A stretch of DNA of 31,882 nucleotides from Collinsella sp. (GCA_031294825.1 JAUMPM010000030.1:1-31882), one strand, 5' to 3'; numbered from the stretch's first letter, positions 1 through 8,615 are shown. Numbers and translations: made by a program. The notes: a model not told the origin generated them from the sequence alone.

Positions 1-110
1 TCATGGGAAGGCTCGAGGCCTACCTCGTGTACTATCGTGAGGAGCGGATCAAGAAGTCCCTCGGGTGGCTGAGCCCGATGGAGTACCGCAGGAAGCTTGG
101 ATACGCCTAG
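1..110 (+). pseudogene. C-terminal end of an IS3-family transposase (integrase core), cut by the window edge
   Basis: The reading frame is open from the window edge and stops with TAG at 108-110. Its last ~35 residues contain YLVYYREERIKKSLGWLSP followed by MEYRRKLGY. This matches the closing part of the DDE integrase domain of IS3/IS150-type OrfB proteins, where YxxYYNxxRxxxxLgxxSPxeYR is typical. Only the tail is visible, so I cannot say whether the element is intact. It reads toward the fru operon terminator. Family assignment rests on this one motif. Confidence 0.7.
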
Positions 111-140
111 GCGCGGTCCAAGAAATCGTCCGCACCCCCA
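111..140 (+). mobile_element. Probable right end of the IS3-type element
   Basis: Right after the transposase stop comes a short non-coding stretch, GTCCAAGAAATCGTCCGCAC and following bases, ending in CA at 139-140. IS3-family terminal repeats lie just outside orfB and end in CA, so the boundary is placed near 140. The left end and target duplication are outside the window, so this boundary is inferred. Confidence 0.4.
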
Positions 141-197
141 ATTTGGGGTTGAATCGTTTAAACAGTCCTTATTTCACCGCAACTTATGGGAGGGATA

Positions 198-235
198 GAA
201 AAAAGGCGGAGACCCTGGAGAGGGGCTCCGCCTTT
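198..235 (-). terminator. Rho-independent terminator of the fructose PTS gene
   Basis: A GC-rich stem (AGGCGGAG at 204-211 with CTCCGCCT at 226-233) is followed on the minus strand by a T-run at about 204-198. It lies about 35 bp past the fruA stop codon. Confidence 0.85.
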
Positions 236-270
236 ATTACAGGGGGCGATGTTATTCGCGAGCTGGGGGA

Positions 271-2274
271 TTAGACCAGGCGGGCGTTGATCGTCTTGGC
301 GATCTCGGCGGCGTCGGTGGAACCCTTGACGGTGGCACGGAAGTCCTCGTCCATGAGCGCCTCGGCAACCTTGGACAGGATCTTGAGGTGCGTGGTGCCG
401 GCCTGTGCACCCGGGATAAGCAGAGCGATAGCCACGTTGACGGGAGCGCCGTCCATGGTGTCCCAACCGGTCACGCCGGACTCGTCCTTAACGACGATGA
501 CGGCAGCCTCGGTAATGGCATCGGACTTGGCATGCGGGATGGCGAAGCCCTCCATCATGCCCGTGGTGCCCTCGGCCTCGCGGGCCAAGAAGGCGTTCAT
601 CACGGCGTCGGCGTCGCTGGCGATACCGGCCTTGACAGCCTGGTTGGAAACGAAGCTCAGAGCCTCGTCACGAGAAGCGAAATCCTCGGCGACAAAGACA
701 TTCTCGACCTTCACGAAGTCGGCAGCCTCGGCCTTGGGGGCCTCGACGGCAGCGGCCTTGGGAGCCTCAACCGACTTGGCTGCAGGAGCGGCCTTCTGGT
801 TCTTCTCGAAATCGTACTTCTTGAAAGCCACGAACAGGATGCCACCGACCACAGCGCCGATGAGGATTGCGAGGACCCAAAGCGGACCGTTCTCGACAAC
901 GGGCAGGACCAGGAAGCCACCGTGAGGCGCCGGATCGTGAACGTTGAACATAATGGTCAGGATCGAAGCGATAGAAGAACCGAGCATCATGATGGGCATG
1001 ACGGGCCAGATGTTCTTGGTCATGAACGGAATGGCGCCCTCGGTGATGTGGGTGCAACCAAGGATGAGGTTGACAACACCGGCGTCGTGATCCTCCTGGC
1101 TGAAGTACTTCTTGCCGACAACGACAGCGAAGGTGGTGATCAGCGGCGGAACGATGCAGGCGGCGGAGACGGCAGCCATGAAGTTGGTGCCGAAGTTGTA
1201 GGTATCGGTGCCAACGCCAGCAGCCAGTGCCTCGGTGAGCATAGCGGTACCGGTGACGTAAGCAGCCTTGTTGACCGGGCCGCCCATGTCAAAGGCGCAC
1301 ATGCAGCCGATGGCAAGACCCAGGACAACGGCGCCAGAGGCGGACAGGCCCTTGAGGAAGTCCATCATGGCGGTGTTGATGGCAGCCATGGGGCCGGAGA
1401 TGCCGAGCATGACCAGACCGACGATGGCGGTAGAGAACAGCGGGTACAGGAAGATAGCCTTGAGGCCGTCCAGGTTCTTGGGCAGACCGGCAAAGACCTT
1501 CTCGAGCAGCAGGATGACATAACCGGCGAGGAAGCCACCGACGATGCCGCCCAGGAAGCCGAAGCCCACGCCGGCGCCACCGGCGTCGATCATGCCGGTC
1601 TCGGCGTTAACAGGCAGGCCCTGGATGGCGATCATACCGGCAACAAAACCGGGGACGAGCGCCGGGCGCTTGCCGATGGATTCGGCGATGTAGGCGGAAA
1701 GCACCGGAACCATGAGGTTCATGGCGATGCCGCCGATGATCTTGAGCATCGCAGCAAAGCTGTTGTAGTCAGACGCCGTCGAATCAAAGGACGTAATGCC
1801 CCACAGGAACGAAACGGCGGTCAGGACACCACCGGCAACGACGAAGACCAGCATGTGGCTGACGCCGTTCATGAGGTGCTTGTAGATGATGTGGCCGATG
1901 GACTCCTTCTCCTCGACCTCATCCTCGATATCGGCAGCAGCCGCAACCGTGTCGTCACCCTTGGCGGCGAGCGCGCGGTCAATCAGCTTACCGGCGGCCT
2001 CAACGGACAGGGCCTTGGAAACACCAACGGAAACCATAGGCTTGCCGGCGAAACGCTCAGCCTGGACATCCTTGTCGGCTGCGACGACGACGGCCTTGGC
2101 ACCAGCGATCTCACTCTTGGTGAGCTCGTTCTCGACACCGACCTGGCCATGAGTCTCGACCTTAATGGTCAGACCGCGCTCGGCAGCTGCCTTCTCCAGC
2201 GCCTCCTTCGCCATGAAGGTGTGCGCAATGCCGGTCGGGCAACCGGTCGCGGCGATGATGTCAAACTTAGCCAT
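271..2274 (-). CDS. fruA: Fructose-family PTS permease, fused EIIB-EIIC-EIIA
   Basis: This is a 667-residue phosphotransferase permease that would import and phosphorylate fructose (or a close sugar), using phosphate from HPr. An EIIB-fru domain opens the protein, with the phospho-cysteine in ATGCPTGIAHT (Cys12). A polytopic EIIC domain follows, roughly residues 120-480. An Ala/Pro/Lys/Glu-rich linker leads to a C-terminal EIIA domain with the active histidine in GFAIPHAKSD (about His581). ATG at 2274 is chosen over an upstream in-frame start because AAGGAGGG sits about 7 bases before it and the EIIB fold begins there. The gene diverges from an RpiR-type regulator. No fruK is in the window, so exact sugar specificity is inferred from the family; mannose-type derivatives are possible. 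Confidence 0.93.
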   Translation of the reverse strand: MAKFDIIAATGCPTGIAHTFMAKEALEKAAAERGLTIKVETHGQVGVENELTKSEIAGAKAVVVAADKDVQAERFAGKPMVSVGVSKALSVEAAGKLIDRALAAKGDDTVAAAADIEDEVEEKESIGHIIYKHLMNGVSHMLVFVVAGGVLTAVSFLWGITSFDSTASDYNSFAAMLKIIGGIAMNLMVPVLSAYIAESIGKRPALVPGFVAGMIAIQGLPVNAETGMIDAGGAGVGFGFLGGIVGGFLAGYVILLLEKVFAGLPKNLDGLKAIFLYPLFSTAIVGLVMLGISGPMAAINTAMMDFLKGLSASGAVVLGLAIGCMCAFDMGGPVNKAAYVTGTAMLTEALAAGVGTDTYNFGTNFMAAVSAACIVPPLITTFAVVVGKKYFSQEDHDAGVVNLILGCTHITEGAIPFMTKNIWPVMPIMMLGSSIASILTIMFNVHDPAPHGGFLVLPVVENGPLWVLAILIGAVVGGILFVAFKKYDFEKNQKAAPAAKSVEAPKAAAVEAPKAEAADFVKVENVFVAEDFASRDEALSFVSNQAVKAGIASDADAVMNAFLAREAEGTTGMMEGFAIPHAKSDAITEAAVIVVKDESGVTGWDTMDGAPVNVAIALLIPGAQAGTTHLKILSKVAEALMDEDFRATVKGSTDAAEIAKTINARLV

Positions 2275-2399
2275 GTGTCCCTCCTTCTTGAGTACAGCGC
2301 CCACGGGCGCTCCCCTACACGCGCTTCGATGCGCGTTTTTCCACAACTGAAAGATACCAACCTACCGTCCGCGTGAGAAGAGCCAAGGTGCAAATCTCC

Positions 2400-2460
2400 G
2401 GTGAAAGGTTCTTTCATAACCGTAAACGGTAAGTGAAAGTTTACCATCAACACTTGAAAC
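2400..2460. promoter_or_regulatory. Cluster of candidate operators in the fruA/rpiR-type divergent spacer
   Basis: The spacer carries a perfect inverted repeat TGAAAG-GTT-CTTTCA (2402-2416). It also has ACCGT-AA-ACGGT (2419-2430) and GGTAA-N8-TTACC (2428-2445). The heptamer GTGAAAG occurs twice, at 2401 and 2433, 32 bp apart. Such repeats between a PTS gene and its divergent regulator are probable binding sites for the RpiR-like protein. The sites are seen; the binding partner is inferred. Confidence 0.55.
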
Positions 2461-2492
2461 GGCAAGGTGTATCTTGTAATTGAAAATGCCCG

Positions 2493-2498
2493 TATACT
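2493..2498 (+). promoter_or_regulatory. Likely -10 box of the RpiR-type regulator
   Basis: TATACT lies 48 bp upstream of the chosen start codon. No good -35 box is present at 16-18 bp spacing, which would fit a regulated or activator-dependent promoter. Confidence 0.4.
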
Positions 2499-2546
2499 AT
2501 GGCATTGCAAATCAAGCTAGATTTTCATGCCAACCAGGAGCCATCC

Positions 2547-3404
2547 ATGACCGATAGTAGCAAGAGCGCACTTTCCCTCATTAGTACCCACCAGGGATAC
2601 AGCGAGTCCGAGCAGCGCATTGTCGACTATATATTGGAGCACCAGTCCGAGGCGCCACGCCTCACGGCAGCTCAGCTCTCGCGCGCCGCCGCCACGTCCG
2701 AGGCGACCGTTTCGCGCTTCTGCCGCAAGCTTGGCTTTGGTAGCTTCCGCAGCTTTCAGTTTTCGCTGGCGAGGGATTTGGAAAGCCAGCGCAACGAGGG
2801 CCTGACCGACGAGGTCTCGCTCGACAATATGGAGCAGAGCCTCAAGAACATCCTGGCTGCCAAGGTGAGCGAGCTTAATGCGACCATCGACGGGATCGAC
2901 CACGATACGCTAGCGGCTGTTGTGCATGCCCTTAAGCATGCAGGGGTTATTGAGTTTGCGGCTGTGGGCAATACGAACGCGGTCGCGCTCGATGCGACGT
3001 TTAAGTTTTCGCAGCTGGGCCTGCGCTGCATGGCGAGCACCATTAGCGAGACATCAATCGGCTTTGCGCTCACGTTACGCCCGGGTGACGTCATCGTGCT
3101 AATCTCAAACTCTGGCAAATCACGCCGACTGAATCGCATGGCAAAAGCGGCTCGCAACTGCGGCGCAACCGTGGTCGTCATCAGCAGTGACAGCAAATCT
3201 CCGCTCGCGCGCCTGGCAGACTACACTTTTAATACCGTCAACCACGAAGCGCTGCTGACGACGGGCGATTTTGCGTTCTCCAAGATCAGCGCCACGATGA
3301 TCATCGAAGTCATCTACAACTTCCTGCTGCCCGAGATTGAAGACGCGCGTGAGCATATCAGCTACTACGAGGAGCTCATCCAGCCGGATAAGGTTGTGGA
3401 GTAA
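2547..3404 (+). CDS. RpiR/MurR-family transcriptional regulator (HTH + SIS)
   Basis: The 285-residue protein has an N-terminal HTH_6 domain (about residues 5-80) with the recognition region SEATVSRFCRKLGFGSFRSF. A C-terminal SIS sugar-phosphate-binding domain (about 120-265) shows VGNTNAVALDATFKF and VLISNSGKSRRLNRMAKAAR. RpiR-type proteins sense phosphosugars through the SIS domain. Placement back-to-back with the fructose PTS gene suggests it controls that gene and itself. ATG 2547 is preferred over an upstream in-frame ATG at 2499 because AGGAG at 2536-2540 is well spaced and the family begins near here. A hairpin follows the stop. The effector, perhaps fructose 1-phosphate, cannot be read from sequence. 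Confidence 0.9.
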   Translation: MTDSSKSALSLISTHQGYSESEQRIVDYILEHQSEAPRLTAAQLSRAAATSEATVSRFCRKLGFGSFRSFQFSLARDLESQRNEGLTDEVSLDNMEQSLKNILAAKVSELNATIDGIDHDTLAAVVHALKHAGVIEFAAVGNTNAVALDATFKFSQLGLRCMASTISETSIGFALTLRPGDVIVLISNSGKSRRLNRMAKAARNCGATVVVISSDSKSPLARLADYTFNTVNHEALLTTGDFAFSKISATMIIEVIYNFLLPEIEDAREHISYYEELIQPDKVVE

Positions 3405-3412
3405 AACGCGTA

Positions 3413-3445
3413 GTGGGACAAAAATTTCAGTCTATTTTGTCCCAC
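3413..3445. terminator. Perfect hairpin between convergent genes; palindromic repeat copy
   Basis: GTGGGACAAAA (3413-3423) pairs perfectly with TTTTGTCCCAC (3435-3445) around an 11-nt loop. It sits between the convergent regulator and recN. The A/T-rich inner stem and position suggest a bidirectional terminator. A related half-copy occurs at 20338. Confidence 0.65.
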
Positions 3446-3463
3446 CAACACCACTGATACGAC

Positions 3464-5092
3464 CTAACCTCGAGCTTCTTCGAGCATCTGCTTGGCGTGC
3501 GCCAAGCTCGCCTCCGTTTGATCGCCGCTCAACATGCGGGCGATCTCGGCGATACGCGCTTCACCGGTTACCTCGTCCAAATGCGTCTGGGGAACATCGC
3601 CCGGTTCCTTGCTGACAACATAATGCTTGTCGGCCATGACGGCGACCTGCGCCAAGTGGGTTACGACAATCACCTGATGCGTAGCGGCGAGATCTGCCAG
3701 CACGCCCGCAAGTGCACGCGCCGTGGAGCCACCGACACCAGCATCGACCTCGTCAAACACCAGTGTATCGACACCGTCCGCGTTACCGAGGACAACCTTG
3801 CTTGCCAGCATGACGCGGCTGAGCTCGCCGCCCGACGCAATGCGGCGCAGGGGGCGCGGCGTCAAACCGGCACCGCTGCGGTATAGCAGCTCGTAGCTCG
3901 AAGGACCAACGGGCGTCCACTCAGCACGGGGAAGATCGCGCGACTCCCAGACGAGCTCGGCGCCGCCCATCTCCAGGCGAGCCATCTGGCGGCCCACCTC
4001 GTGGCAGAAACGCGGAGCCGCCGTATTGCGGGCGCGCTTAAGTGCCTTGGCAGCGGCAAACAACTCGCGCTCGGCGCTCCCGAGTGCCTCACGCGCCTTT
4101 TTGATCTGTTCATCGCCATCATCGACCAGGGACAACAGCTCTTGCGAGCGATCGCGCATGGCAAAAACATCGTCCATGGTGGGACCCCACTGACGCAACA
4201 GACCCTTGAGGTCGGAATACCGCTCACGCATGCGAGCGAGCTCGCGCGGGTCGAAGGCGACGCCATCGCGATAGGCACGAAGCTCGTTCGCGCAATCCTC
4301 AAGGGAGATGCAGGTATCCGAAAGCGCATCGGCAATATCGCCCAGTTTGCGATCGACAGTAGCCATACGGGAAAGCTCTGCCACGGCGCTGTTCACGGCA
4401 TCGAGCGCTCCCCCTTCGGCGGCAAGCGATGCATGGGCATCGTTAGCCGTGGCAACAAGTACCTCGGCATGTTCGGAGCGCGGCAGCAGTTCCTCGAGTT
4501 CCTCATACTCGCCCGGCTTGGGGTCGACCTCGCCGATGCGCTCGAGGGCAAAGCGCGCCTCCTCGACGCGGCTCCCCTGCGCACGCGAGGCCTCTTCGAC
4601 ACGTCGAACCTCCTTGGCGGCAGCACGCGATGCCTTAAAGCAGGCACGGTACGCATCCAGCGCCTCGAGCGCCGAGCGCCCAGCCCAGGCATCGACCATC
4701 GCAACGTGATGCGCCGGATCGAGCAAGCGCTGGTGCTCGTGTTGGCCGCACAGATCCATCATCACGCCAACGCGCTCCGAAAGCTCGCGCACACTGGCGA
4801 TGCGGCCGTCAATCTTCACGCGGCTGCGGCCCTCGGCAGAAAGGCTACGCTGTACGGTGAACCCCTCCGTGTCGTGCGGCCCGTCGAAGAGTCGCGCCTC
4901 GACGCTCGCCAGTGCCTCGCCCTCGCGCACCGTCGACGAATCCGCGCGCTCGCCCAAAATAAGCTTGAGGGCCGAGAGGAGCGCGGTCTTGCCGGCGCCG
5001 GTCTCGCCAGTCAGGACAGTCAGGCCGGCACTCGGCACCAGCGTCGCCTCTCGAATGAGTGCAATGTTAGAAACCTGCAGCTCATCGATCAT
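3464..5092 (-). CDS. recN: DNA repair protein RecN
   Basis: RecN is an SMC-like ATPase that gathers broken DNA ends during recombinational double-strand break repair. The 542-residue length is close to the usual ~550. The start MIDELQVSNIALI is typical. Walker A is GETGAGKTA (residues 29-37). A coiled-coil-prone middle rich in Ala/Glu/Arg follows. The ABC signature ASGGELSRVMLA and Walker B LVFDEVDAGVGG lie in the C-terminal third. The start codon lies inside the end of nadK (11-bp overlap), so the two are translationally coupled. recN is the last gene of the minus-strand tlyA-nadK-recN cluster, an order common in Gram-positive bacteria. Confidence 0.96.
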   Translation of the reverse strand: MIDELQVSNIALIREATLVPSAGLTVLTGETGAGKTALLSALKLILGERADSSTVREGEALASVEARLFDGPHDTEGFTVQRSLSAEGRSRVKIDGRIASVRELSERVGVMMDLCGQHEHQRLLDPAHHVAMVDAWAGRSALEALDAYRACFKASRAAAKEVRRVEEASRAQGSRVEEARFALERIGEVDPKPGEYEELEELLPRSEHAEVLVATANDAHASLAAEGGALDAVNSAVAELSRMATVDRKLGDIADALSDTCISLEDCANELRAYRDGVAFDPRELARMRERYSDLKGLLRQWGPTMDDVFAMRDRSQELLSLVDDGDEQIKKAREALGSAERELFAAAKALKRARNTAAPRFCHEVGRQMARLEMGGAELVWESRDLPRAEWTPVGPSSYELLYRSGAGLTPRPLRRIASGGELSRVMLASKVVLGNADGVDTLVFDEVDAGVGGSTARALAGVLADLAATHQVIVVTHLAQVAVMADKHYVVSKEPGDVPQTHLDEVTGEARIAEIARMLSGDQTEASLAHAKQMLEEARG

Positions 5093-5942
5093 GACGGACT
5101 CCGTAGAATACGCGGCTCACCGAGTTATAGAAGCTCTCGGGACCGTAATCGAGGAGCAGCACATCTCCGGGCCCGCGGCGCACAGCCACGCTCTCAACGG
5201 TGCCATCGCAGGTAATAAACTGTCCATCGATAGCGATCGCCGGAACGCTCGGACGGTCATCAGACATAAAGATTTCGACGACATCACTCGGCGAAGTCAA
5301 GAAGGCACGGGCCTGAATGGTGTGCGGCGCAATGGGTACGCAGACCATGCCCGTATAGTCGGGGCTCACGATGGGGCCACCGGCACTGAGCGCGTAACCC
5401 GTAGAACCAGTCGCCGTGGACACGACCACGCCGTCGCCACGCAGACGGTCGATATGATGACCGGACACCGTGATGTCGAACTCGACCATATCGGACAGCG
5501 GACCGCGGGTAAGCGCCATGTCGTTGAGGGCGAAGGTGCGAACGACATCCTTCGTACCGTCTTCGCGTACGGACACGATATCCGCGGCGATGGTGGCGCG
5601 ACGGCTCACGTGCAGCTCACCGGACAGGGCGTCGCTCACGACCTGCAGGATGTCGCGCTCCTCGGGGCTCGCAGCAGTTAGAAAGCCCAGGTGACCATAG
5701 GAAAGACCGAGGATAGGAATCTCACGATGGTTGAGGATGCGGGCAGCGCGCAGCAGCGTGCCGTCGCCGCCGAGCGTAATGACCAGGTCGGCATCGTCAA
5801 CATCGGGCGTGCTCTGGATCTTGGAGCGCTGGTCGGCAGCCCATGCGACCTCGTAGCCCTGGCGCGAAAGCCAAAGCTCGAGCATCAGGCCGCTCTCGAC
5901 CGCCTCTTGCTTGTAGTAATTGGGAACCAGAAAGACCTTCAT
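5082..5942 (-). CDS. nadK: NAD kinase (ATP/polyphosphate-dependent NAD+ phosphorylation)
   Basis: The 286-residue protein converts NAD+ to NADP+ in the cytoplasm. The diagnostic GGDGT motif is at residues 58-62 (LVITLGGDGTLLRAARI). The second conserved block, VVVSTATGSTGYALSAGGP, contains the NAD-binding TGSTGY loop. Length is normal for the family. The ATG overlaps the tlyA stop codon in an ATGA arrangement, and the end overlaps recN by 11 bp, so all three should be cotranscribed. No separate promoter or terminator is visible. Confidence 0.96.
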   Translation of the reverse strand: MKVFLVPNYYKQEAVESGLMLELWLSRQGYEVAWAADQRSKIQSTPDVDDADLVITLGGDGTLLRAARILNHREIPILGLSYGHLGFLTAASPEERDILQVVSDALSGELHVSRRATIAADIVSVREDGTKDVVRTFALNDMALTRGPLSDMVEFDITVSGHHIDRLRGDGVVVSTATGSTGYALSAGGPIVSPDYTGMVCVPIAPHTIQARAFLTSPSDVVEIFMSDDRPSVPAIAIDGQFITCDGTVESVAVRRGPGDVLLLDYGPESFYNSVSRVFYGVRHDR

Positions 5943-6751
5943 AGCGTTGCAGCTTTCTCGCTCATAACCGATACCTGGGATTGCAGCTCGTCTTGCGAGC
6001 GGTCGCCGGGGTCAAATCTCGTGCCGTACAGGAAAAACTCAACGTTGCCCTTGGCACCATGAATGGGTGACACGCACACATCGACCGGGAACAGGCCCTT
6101 GGCAGCAAAGAGTTCAACCGCCGCCACGAGCGTATCGCGGCGGACGGCGGGGTCGGTCACGATGCCGCCCCCGCCCACCAGCGCAGCTGGCGCCTCAAAC
6201 TGGGGCTTTACGAGCGTGCAAAACGAACCCGAAGGCTTCAGGCACGCCAGCACCGCATCGATAATGTTCGCGATGCTGGTAAACGAGACATCACACACAG
6301 CCAGGTCGAGAGTGCCGGCATAGCCAAGCTCAGGCAGCTGTGTCACGTTTGTGCGCTCATGCAGCGTCACGCGATCGTCCTGACGCAACGACCAATCGAA
6401 CTGAGCGCGACCCACGTCCACCGAGACAACGGTCGCAGCTCCGCGCTTAAGCAGGCAATCGGTAAAGCCGCCGGTAGAGCAGCCCACATCCAGACAGGCA
6501 AGGCCCGTCGGATTGATACCGAACGCATCAAGCGCGCCTTCGAGCTTAAGACCGCCGCGGCCAACATAGGGAATGCGTCCCTTCACGTGCAGTGGCAAGC
6601 CCGGGATCACCTTAAGGCCTGGCGAAGTCAAACGCTCGCCGCCACTCGAGACCAAGCCGGCCATAAGAGTGCGAAGGGCATCCGCGCGATCGGCGCAGAT
6701 GCCCTGTGAAATCAGTTCGTCATCAAGACGCACACGTTTCATGAATGCCAT
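5939..6751 (-). CDS. tlyA: TlyA-family rRNA 2'-O-methyltransferase (hemolysin A family)
   Basis: TlyA proteins methylate the 2'-hydroxyl of cytidines in 16S and, in longer forms, 23S rRNA. This one has an N-terminal S4 RNA-binding domain (about residues 4-65, starting KRVRLDDELISQG). A FtsJ-like SAM methyltransferase domain follows, with motif I LDVGCSTGGF at 87-96 and VCDVSFTSI further on. ATG 6751 is chosen because it overlaps the xseB stop codon (TGATG); ATG 6742, giving MKRVRLD, is an equally plausible start. The full S4 domain and extra N-terminal residues resemble the longer type II TlyA of actinobacteria; that subtype call is tentative. Confidence 0.92.
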   Translation of the reverse strand: MAFMKRVRLDDELISQGICADRADALRTLMAGLVSSGGERLTSPGLKVIPGLPLHVKGRIPYVGRGGLKLEGALDAFGINPTGLACLDVGCSTGGFTDCLLKRGAATVVSVDVGRAQFDWSLRQDDRVTLHERTNVTQLPELGYAGTLDLAVCDVSFTSIANIIDAVLACLKPSGSFCTLVKPQFEAPAALVGGGGIVTDPAVRRDTLVAAVELFAAKGLFPVDVCVSPIHGAKGNVEFFLYGTRFDPGDRSQDELQSQVSVMSEKAATL

Positions 6752-7017
6752 CAACCATTCGTATCCGGAGACGCGGCCTGGCTATCCTTGGATTCATTTG
6801 CCGCATCCTCATCGTATTCCTGCTCGAGCTTATCCGCCTCGCGAGGCGTCAGCTCAAACTTATCGACCATGTCGACCGCACGGGAGCCCAGCTCAATCGC
6901 CTCGTCAAACAGATCGAGCGACCGCTCCAGGGACGTATCCTTGGAGCGAACGGTCGCGATGATCTGGTCCAAGCGGTCCGAAATCTCGTCGAAGTTGCGG
7001 ACGGAACCCTCTGGCAT
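6751..7017 (-). CDS. xseB: Exodeoxyribonuclease VII small subunit
   Basis: The 88-residue protein has the XseB helical core: NFDEISDRLDQIIATVRS, then SLERSLDLFDEAIELGS, with an acidic, disordered tail. XseB assembles with XseA to degrade single-stranded DNA to oligonucleotides. The start is set by a GAGGAG ribosome site located inside the end of nusB. A longer open frame upstream is a shadow of nusB. It lies between nusB and tlyA with gaps of 2 and -1 bp. The partner xseA, usually adjacent, is not in this window. Confidence 0.9.
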   Translation of the reverse strand: MPEGSVRNFDEISDRLDQIIATVRSKDTSLERSLDLFDEAIELGSRAVDMVDKFELTPREADKLEQEYDEDAANESKDSQAASPDTNG

Positions 7018-7019
7018 GG

Positions 7020-7604
7020 CTACTCCTCGACGGTACCGGTCTCGGCCTCGGTGACCTCGGCATCCTCGTCGAGAACGCCGGCCGCAGCCTGAGCGGCGGC
7101 AACCTTGGCGGCAGCCTCGGCGGCCTGGGCCTCCTCGCGCGCACGGTCCTCGGCCAGCAGCTCCTGGTACAGGTCCTCGCCCGGCAGCTCCTCGCTGCGA
7201 GCGATCTTGCCCAGCACGCCGTTGACGAACGACGCGGACTGGTCGGTGCCATAGGCCTTGGCAAGCTCGACAGCCTCGTTGATCACGATGGCGTCCGAGA
7301 CCTCCTCGTCGGTGAGGAAACGCATCTCGTAAACGGCGATGCGCAGCAGATTGCGGTCGGCGCCGGGCATGCGCATAAGATCCCAGTTCTTGGCAACGGA
7401 TCGCAGAGCGCAGTCGATGCGGTCGATATGCTCGTAGGCACCGCGGCACAGCTCCAACGCATAGGGGTCGAGGGGACCCTTCGAGATCAGGAAATCACCC
7501 TCGAGGACGCGCTCGAGCGGGCTGTCCGTGGCCTCGGCCTGGAACAGCAGCTGCAGCGCCTGACTGCGGGCAAGCGTACGCCCGCGATAAACCTTAAGGC
7601 TCAA
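7020..7604 (-). CDS. nusB: Transcription antitermination factor NusB
   Basis: NusB binds boxA RNA with NusE (ribosomal protein S10) to promote antitermination in rRNA operons. The 194-residue protein carries the all-helical core (RTLARSQALQLLFQAE, DRNLLRIAVYEM, VINEAVELAKAYGTDQSASFVNGVLGKI). A ~45-residue Ala/Glu-rich tail follows, making it longer than the usual ~140-150. The start is a TTG at 7604: AAGGAG lies about 7 bases upstream, overlapping the end of the Asp23 gene, and no ATG is available before the conserved helix. The gap to the upstream gene is 3 bp. Confidence 0.94.
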   Translation of the reverse strand: MSLKVYRGRTLARSQALQLLFQAEATDSPLERVLEGDFLISKGPLDPYALELCRGAYEHIDRIDCALRSVAKNWDLMRMPGADRNLLRIAVYEMRFLTDEEVSDAIVINEAVELAKAYGTDQSASFVNGVLGKIARSEELPGEDLYQELLAEDRAREEAQAAEAAAKVAAAQAAAGVLDEDAEVTEAETGTVEE

Positions 7605-7607
7605 AGG

Positions 7608-7970
7608 TTACTCCTTGGGGAAAACGAGGCCGTCGATGCAAACGTCAACACGCTCAACCTCAACGCCCACCTGGGCATCGATGGCGGCGACCACGGCGGC
7701 GCGAACGGCCTCGGCGAGTTTCTTGAACGGATAGCCAAAGAACACCACGACGCGCACGGTGAGTGCGAGCTTGTCGCCGACGACCTCGGCCTCGACCGCC
7801 GGCTCGGAAGCCGGGGCCTTGGACGAGAGCATCATGGAGACAAGGTTGGTGGCAAGGTCCTTGACGCCAACGGAGGCGATGCCCTCGACATCGGACACGG
7901 CGCGCGAGACGATGGCGGTCAGAACATCGGGCGAAATGCCGATGCCGTCAATCTTGATTTCCTGGGGCAT
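7608..7970 (-). CDS. Asp23/Gls24 family protein
   Basis: The 120-residue protein matches the Asp23/Gls24 family: ISPDVLTAIVSRAVSDVEGIASV at the start, then a beta-rich segment and a C-terminal VNVxVDGL-like strand, seen here as VERVDVCIDGLVF. Family members have been linked to cell-envelope or alkaline stress, and YqhY-type members are encoded near fatty-acid or nusB genes; the molecular role is not settled. It lies 24 bp after efp and 3 bp before nusB. AGGAGG precedes the ATG. A short Ala/Pro/Glu linker sits in the middle. Confidence 0.88.
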   Translation of the reverse strand: MPQEIKIDGIGISPDVLTAIVSRAVSDVEGIASVGVKDLATNLVSMMLSSKAPASEPAVEAEVVGDKLALTVRVVVFFGYPFKKLAEAVRAAVVAAIDAQVGVEVERVDVCIDGLVFPKE

Positions 7971-7994
7971 GAGTCCTCCTAGAAGAGTTGGTTG

Positions 7995-8558
7995 CTAGAC
8001 GCGGGAGACGAACTTGCCGTCGCGGGTGTCAACCTTGATGACCTCGCCCTCGTTGAGGTACATGGGGACCTGGATGACAGCGCCGGTGTCGATCGTGGCC
8101 GGCTTGGTGGAACCCTGGACGGTGTCGCCCTTAAAGCCCGGGTCGGTCTGGACGATGGTGGTCTCAATGAACATCGGCGGGGTCACGCCCATGAGCTCAT
8201 CGTCGGCGAAGAGCAGCTGGCAGACGTCGTTCTCGCGCAGCCACTTGGAGTTCTCGCCCACCATGTCCTCGGGAACGGGAACCTGCTCATAGGACTCGTT
8301 GTCCATGAAGATGTAGTCGGCGCCATCGTTGTAGAGGTACTGGAACTCGCGGGTGGTGAGCATGACGCTCTCGAACTTGGTGCCGGCGTTGCAGGTGTTC
8401 TCGACGACGCGGCCGCTCTTGATGTCGCGGGTCTTGTAGCGCACAAACGCGCCGCCCTTGCCCGGCTTGACATGCTGGAACTCGACGATGGTGTAGACCT
8501 TGTCCTTGATGCGGAGACCGAGGCCGTTCTTGAAGTCGGCGGTAGAAATGGTAGGCAT
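7995..8558 (-). CDS. efp: Translation elongation factor P
   Basis: EF-P binds ribosomes stalled on consecutive prolines and speeds peptide-bond formation. The 187-residue protein has the three-barrel layout: a KOW-like N-terminal domain (TADFKNGLGLRIKDK), the OB domain and the C-terminal block VPMYLNEGEVIKVDTRDGKFVSRV. The tip loop is KPGKGGAF, with a lysine at residue 34 where many bacteria modify the protein. Whether it is modified here is unknown, as no modification enzyme is in the window. ATG 8558 follows an AGAAAGG site; upstream in-frame residues are not EF-P-like. An Xaa-Pro peptidase gene lies upstream. Confidence 0.96.
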   Translation of the reverse strand: MPTISTADFKNGLGLRIKDKVYTIVEFQHVKPGKGGAFVRYKTRDIKSGRVVENTCNAGTKFESVMLTTREFQYLYNDGADYIFMDNESYEQVPVPEDMVGENSKWLRENDVCQLLFADDELMGVTPPMFIETTIVQTDPGFKGDTVQGSTKPATIDTGAVIQVPMYLNEGEVIKVDTRDGKFVSRV

Positions 8559-8615
8559 AGCGACCTTTCTTGTTATGGGCAGAACGCACAAGCGTCCAAA
8601 TTACATACGACAGAA

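Noticed and set aside
388..2376. Long plus-strand open frame opposite the fructose PTS gene (662 codons)
   Set aside because: Antisense shadow; rich in Asp, Gly and His with no recognisable domain.
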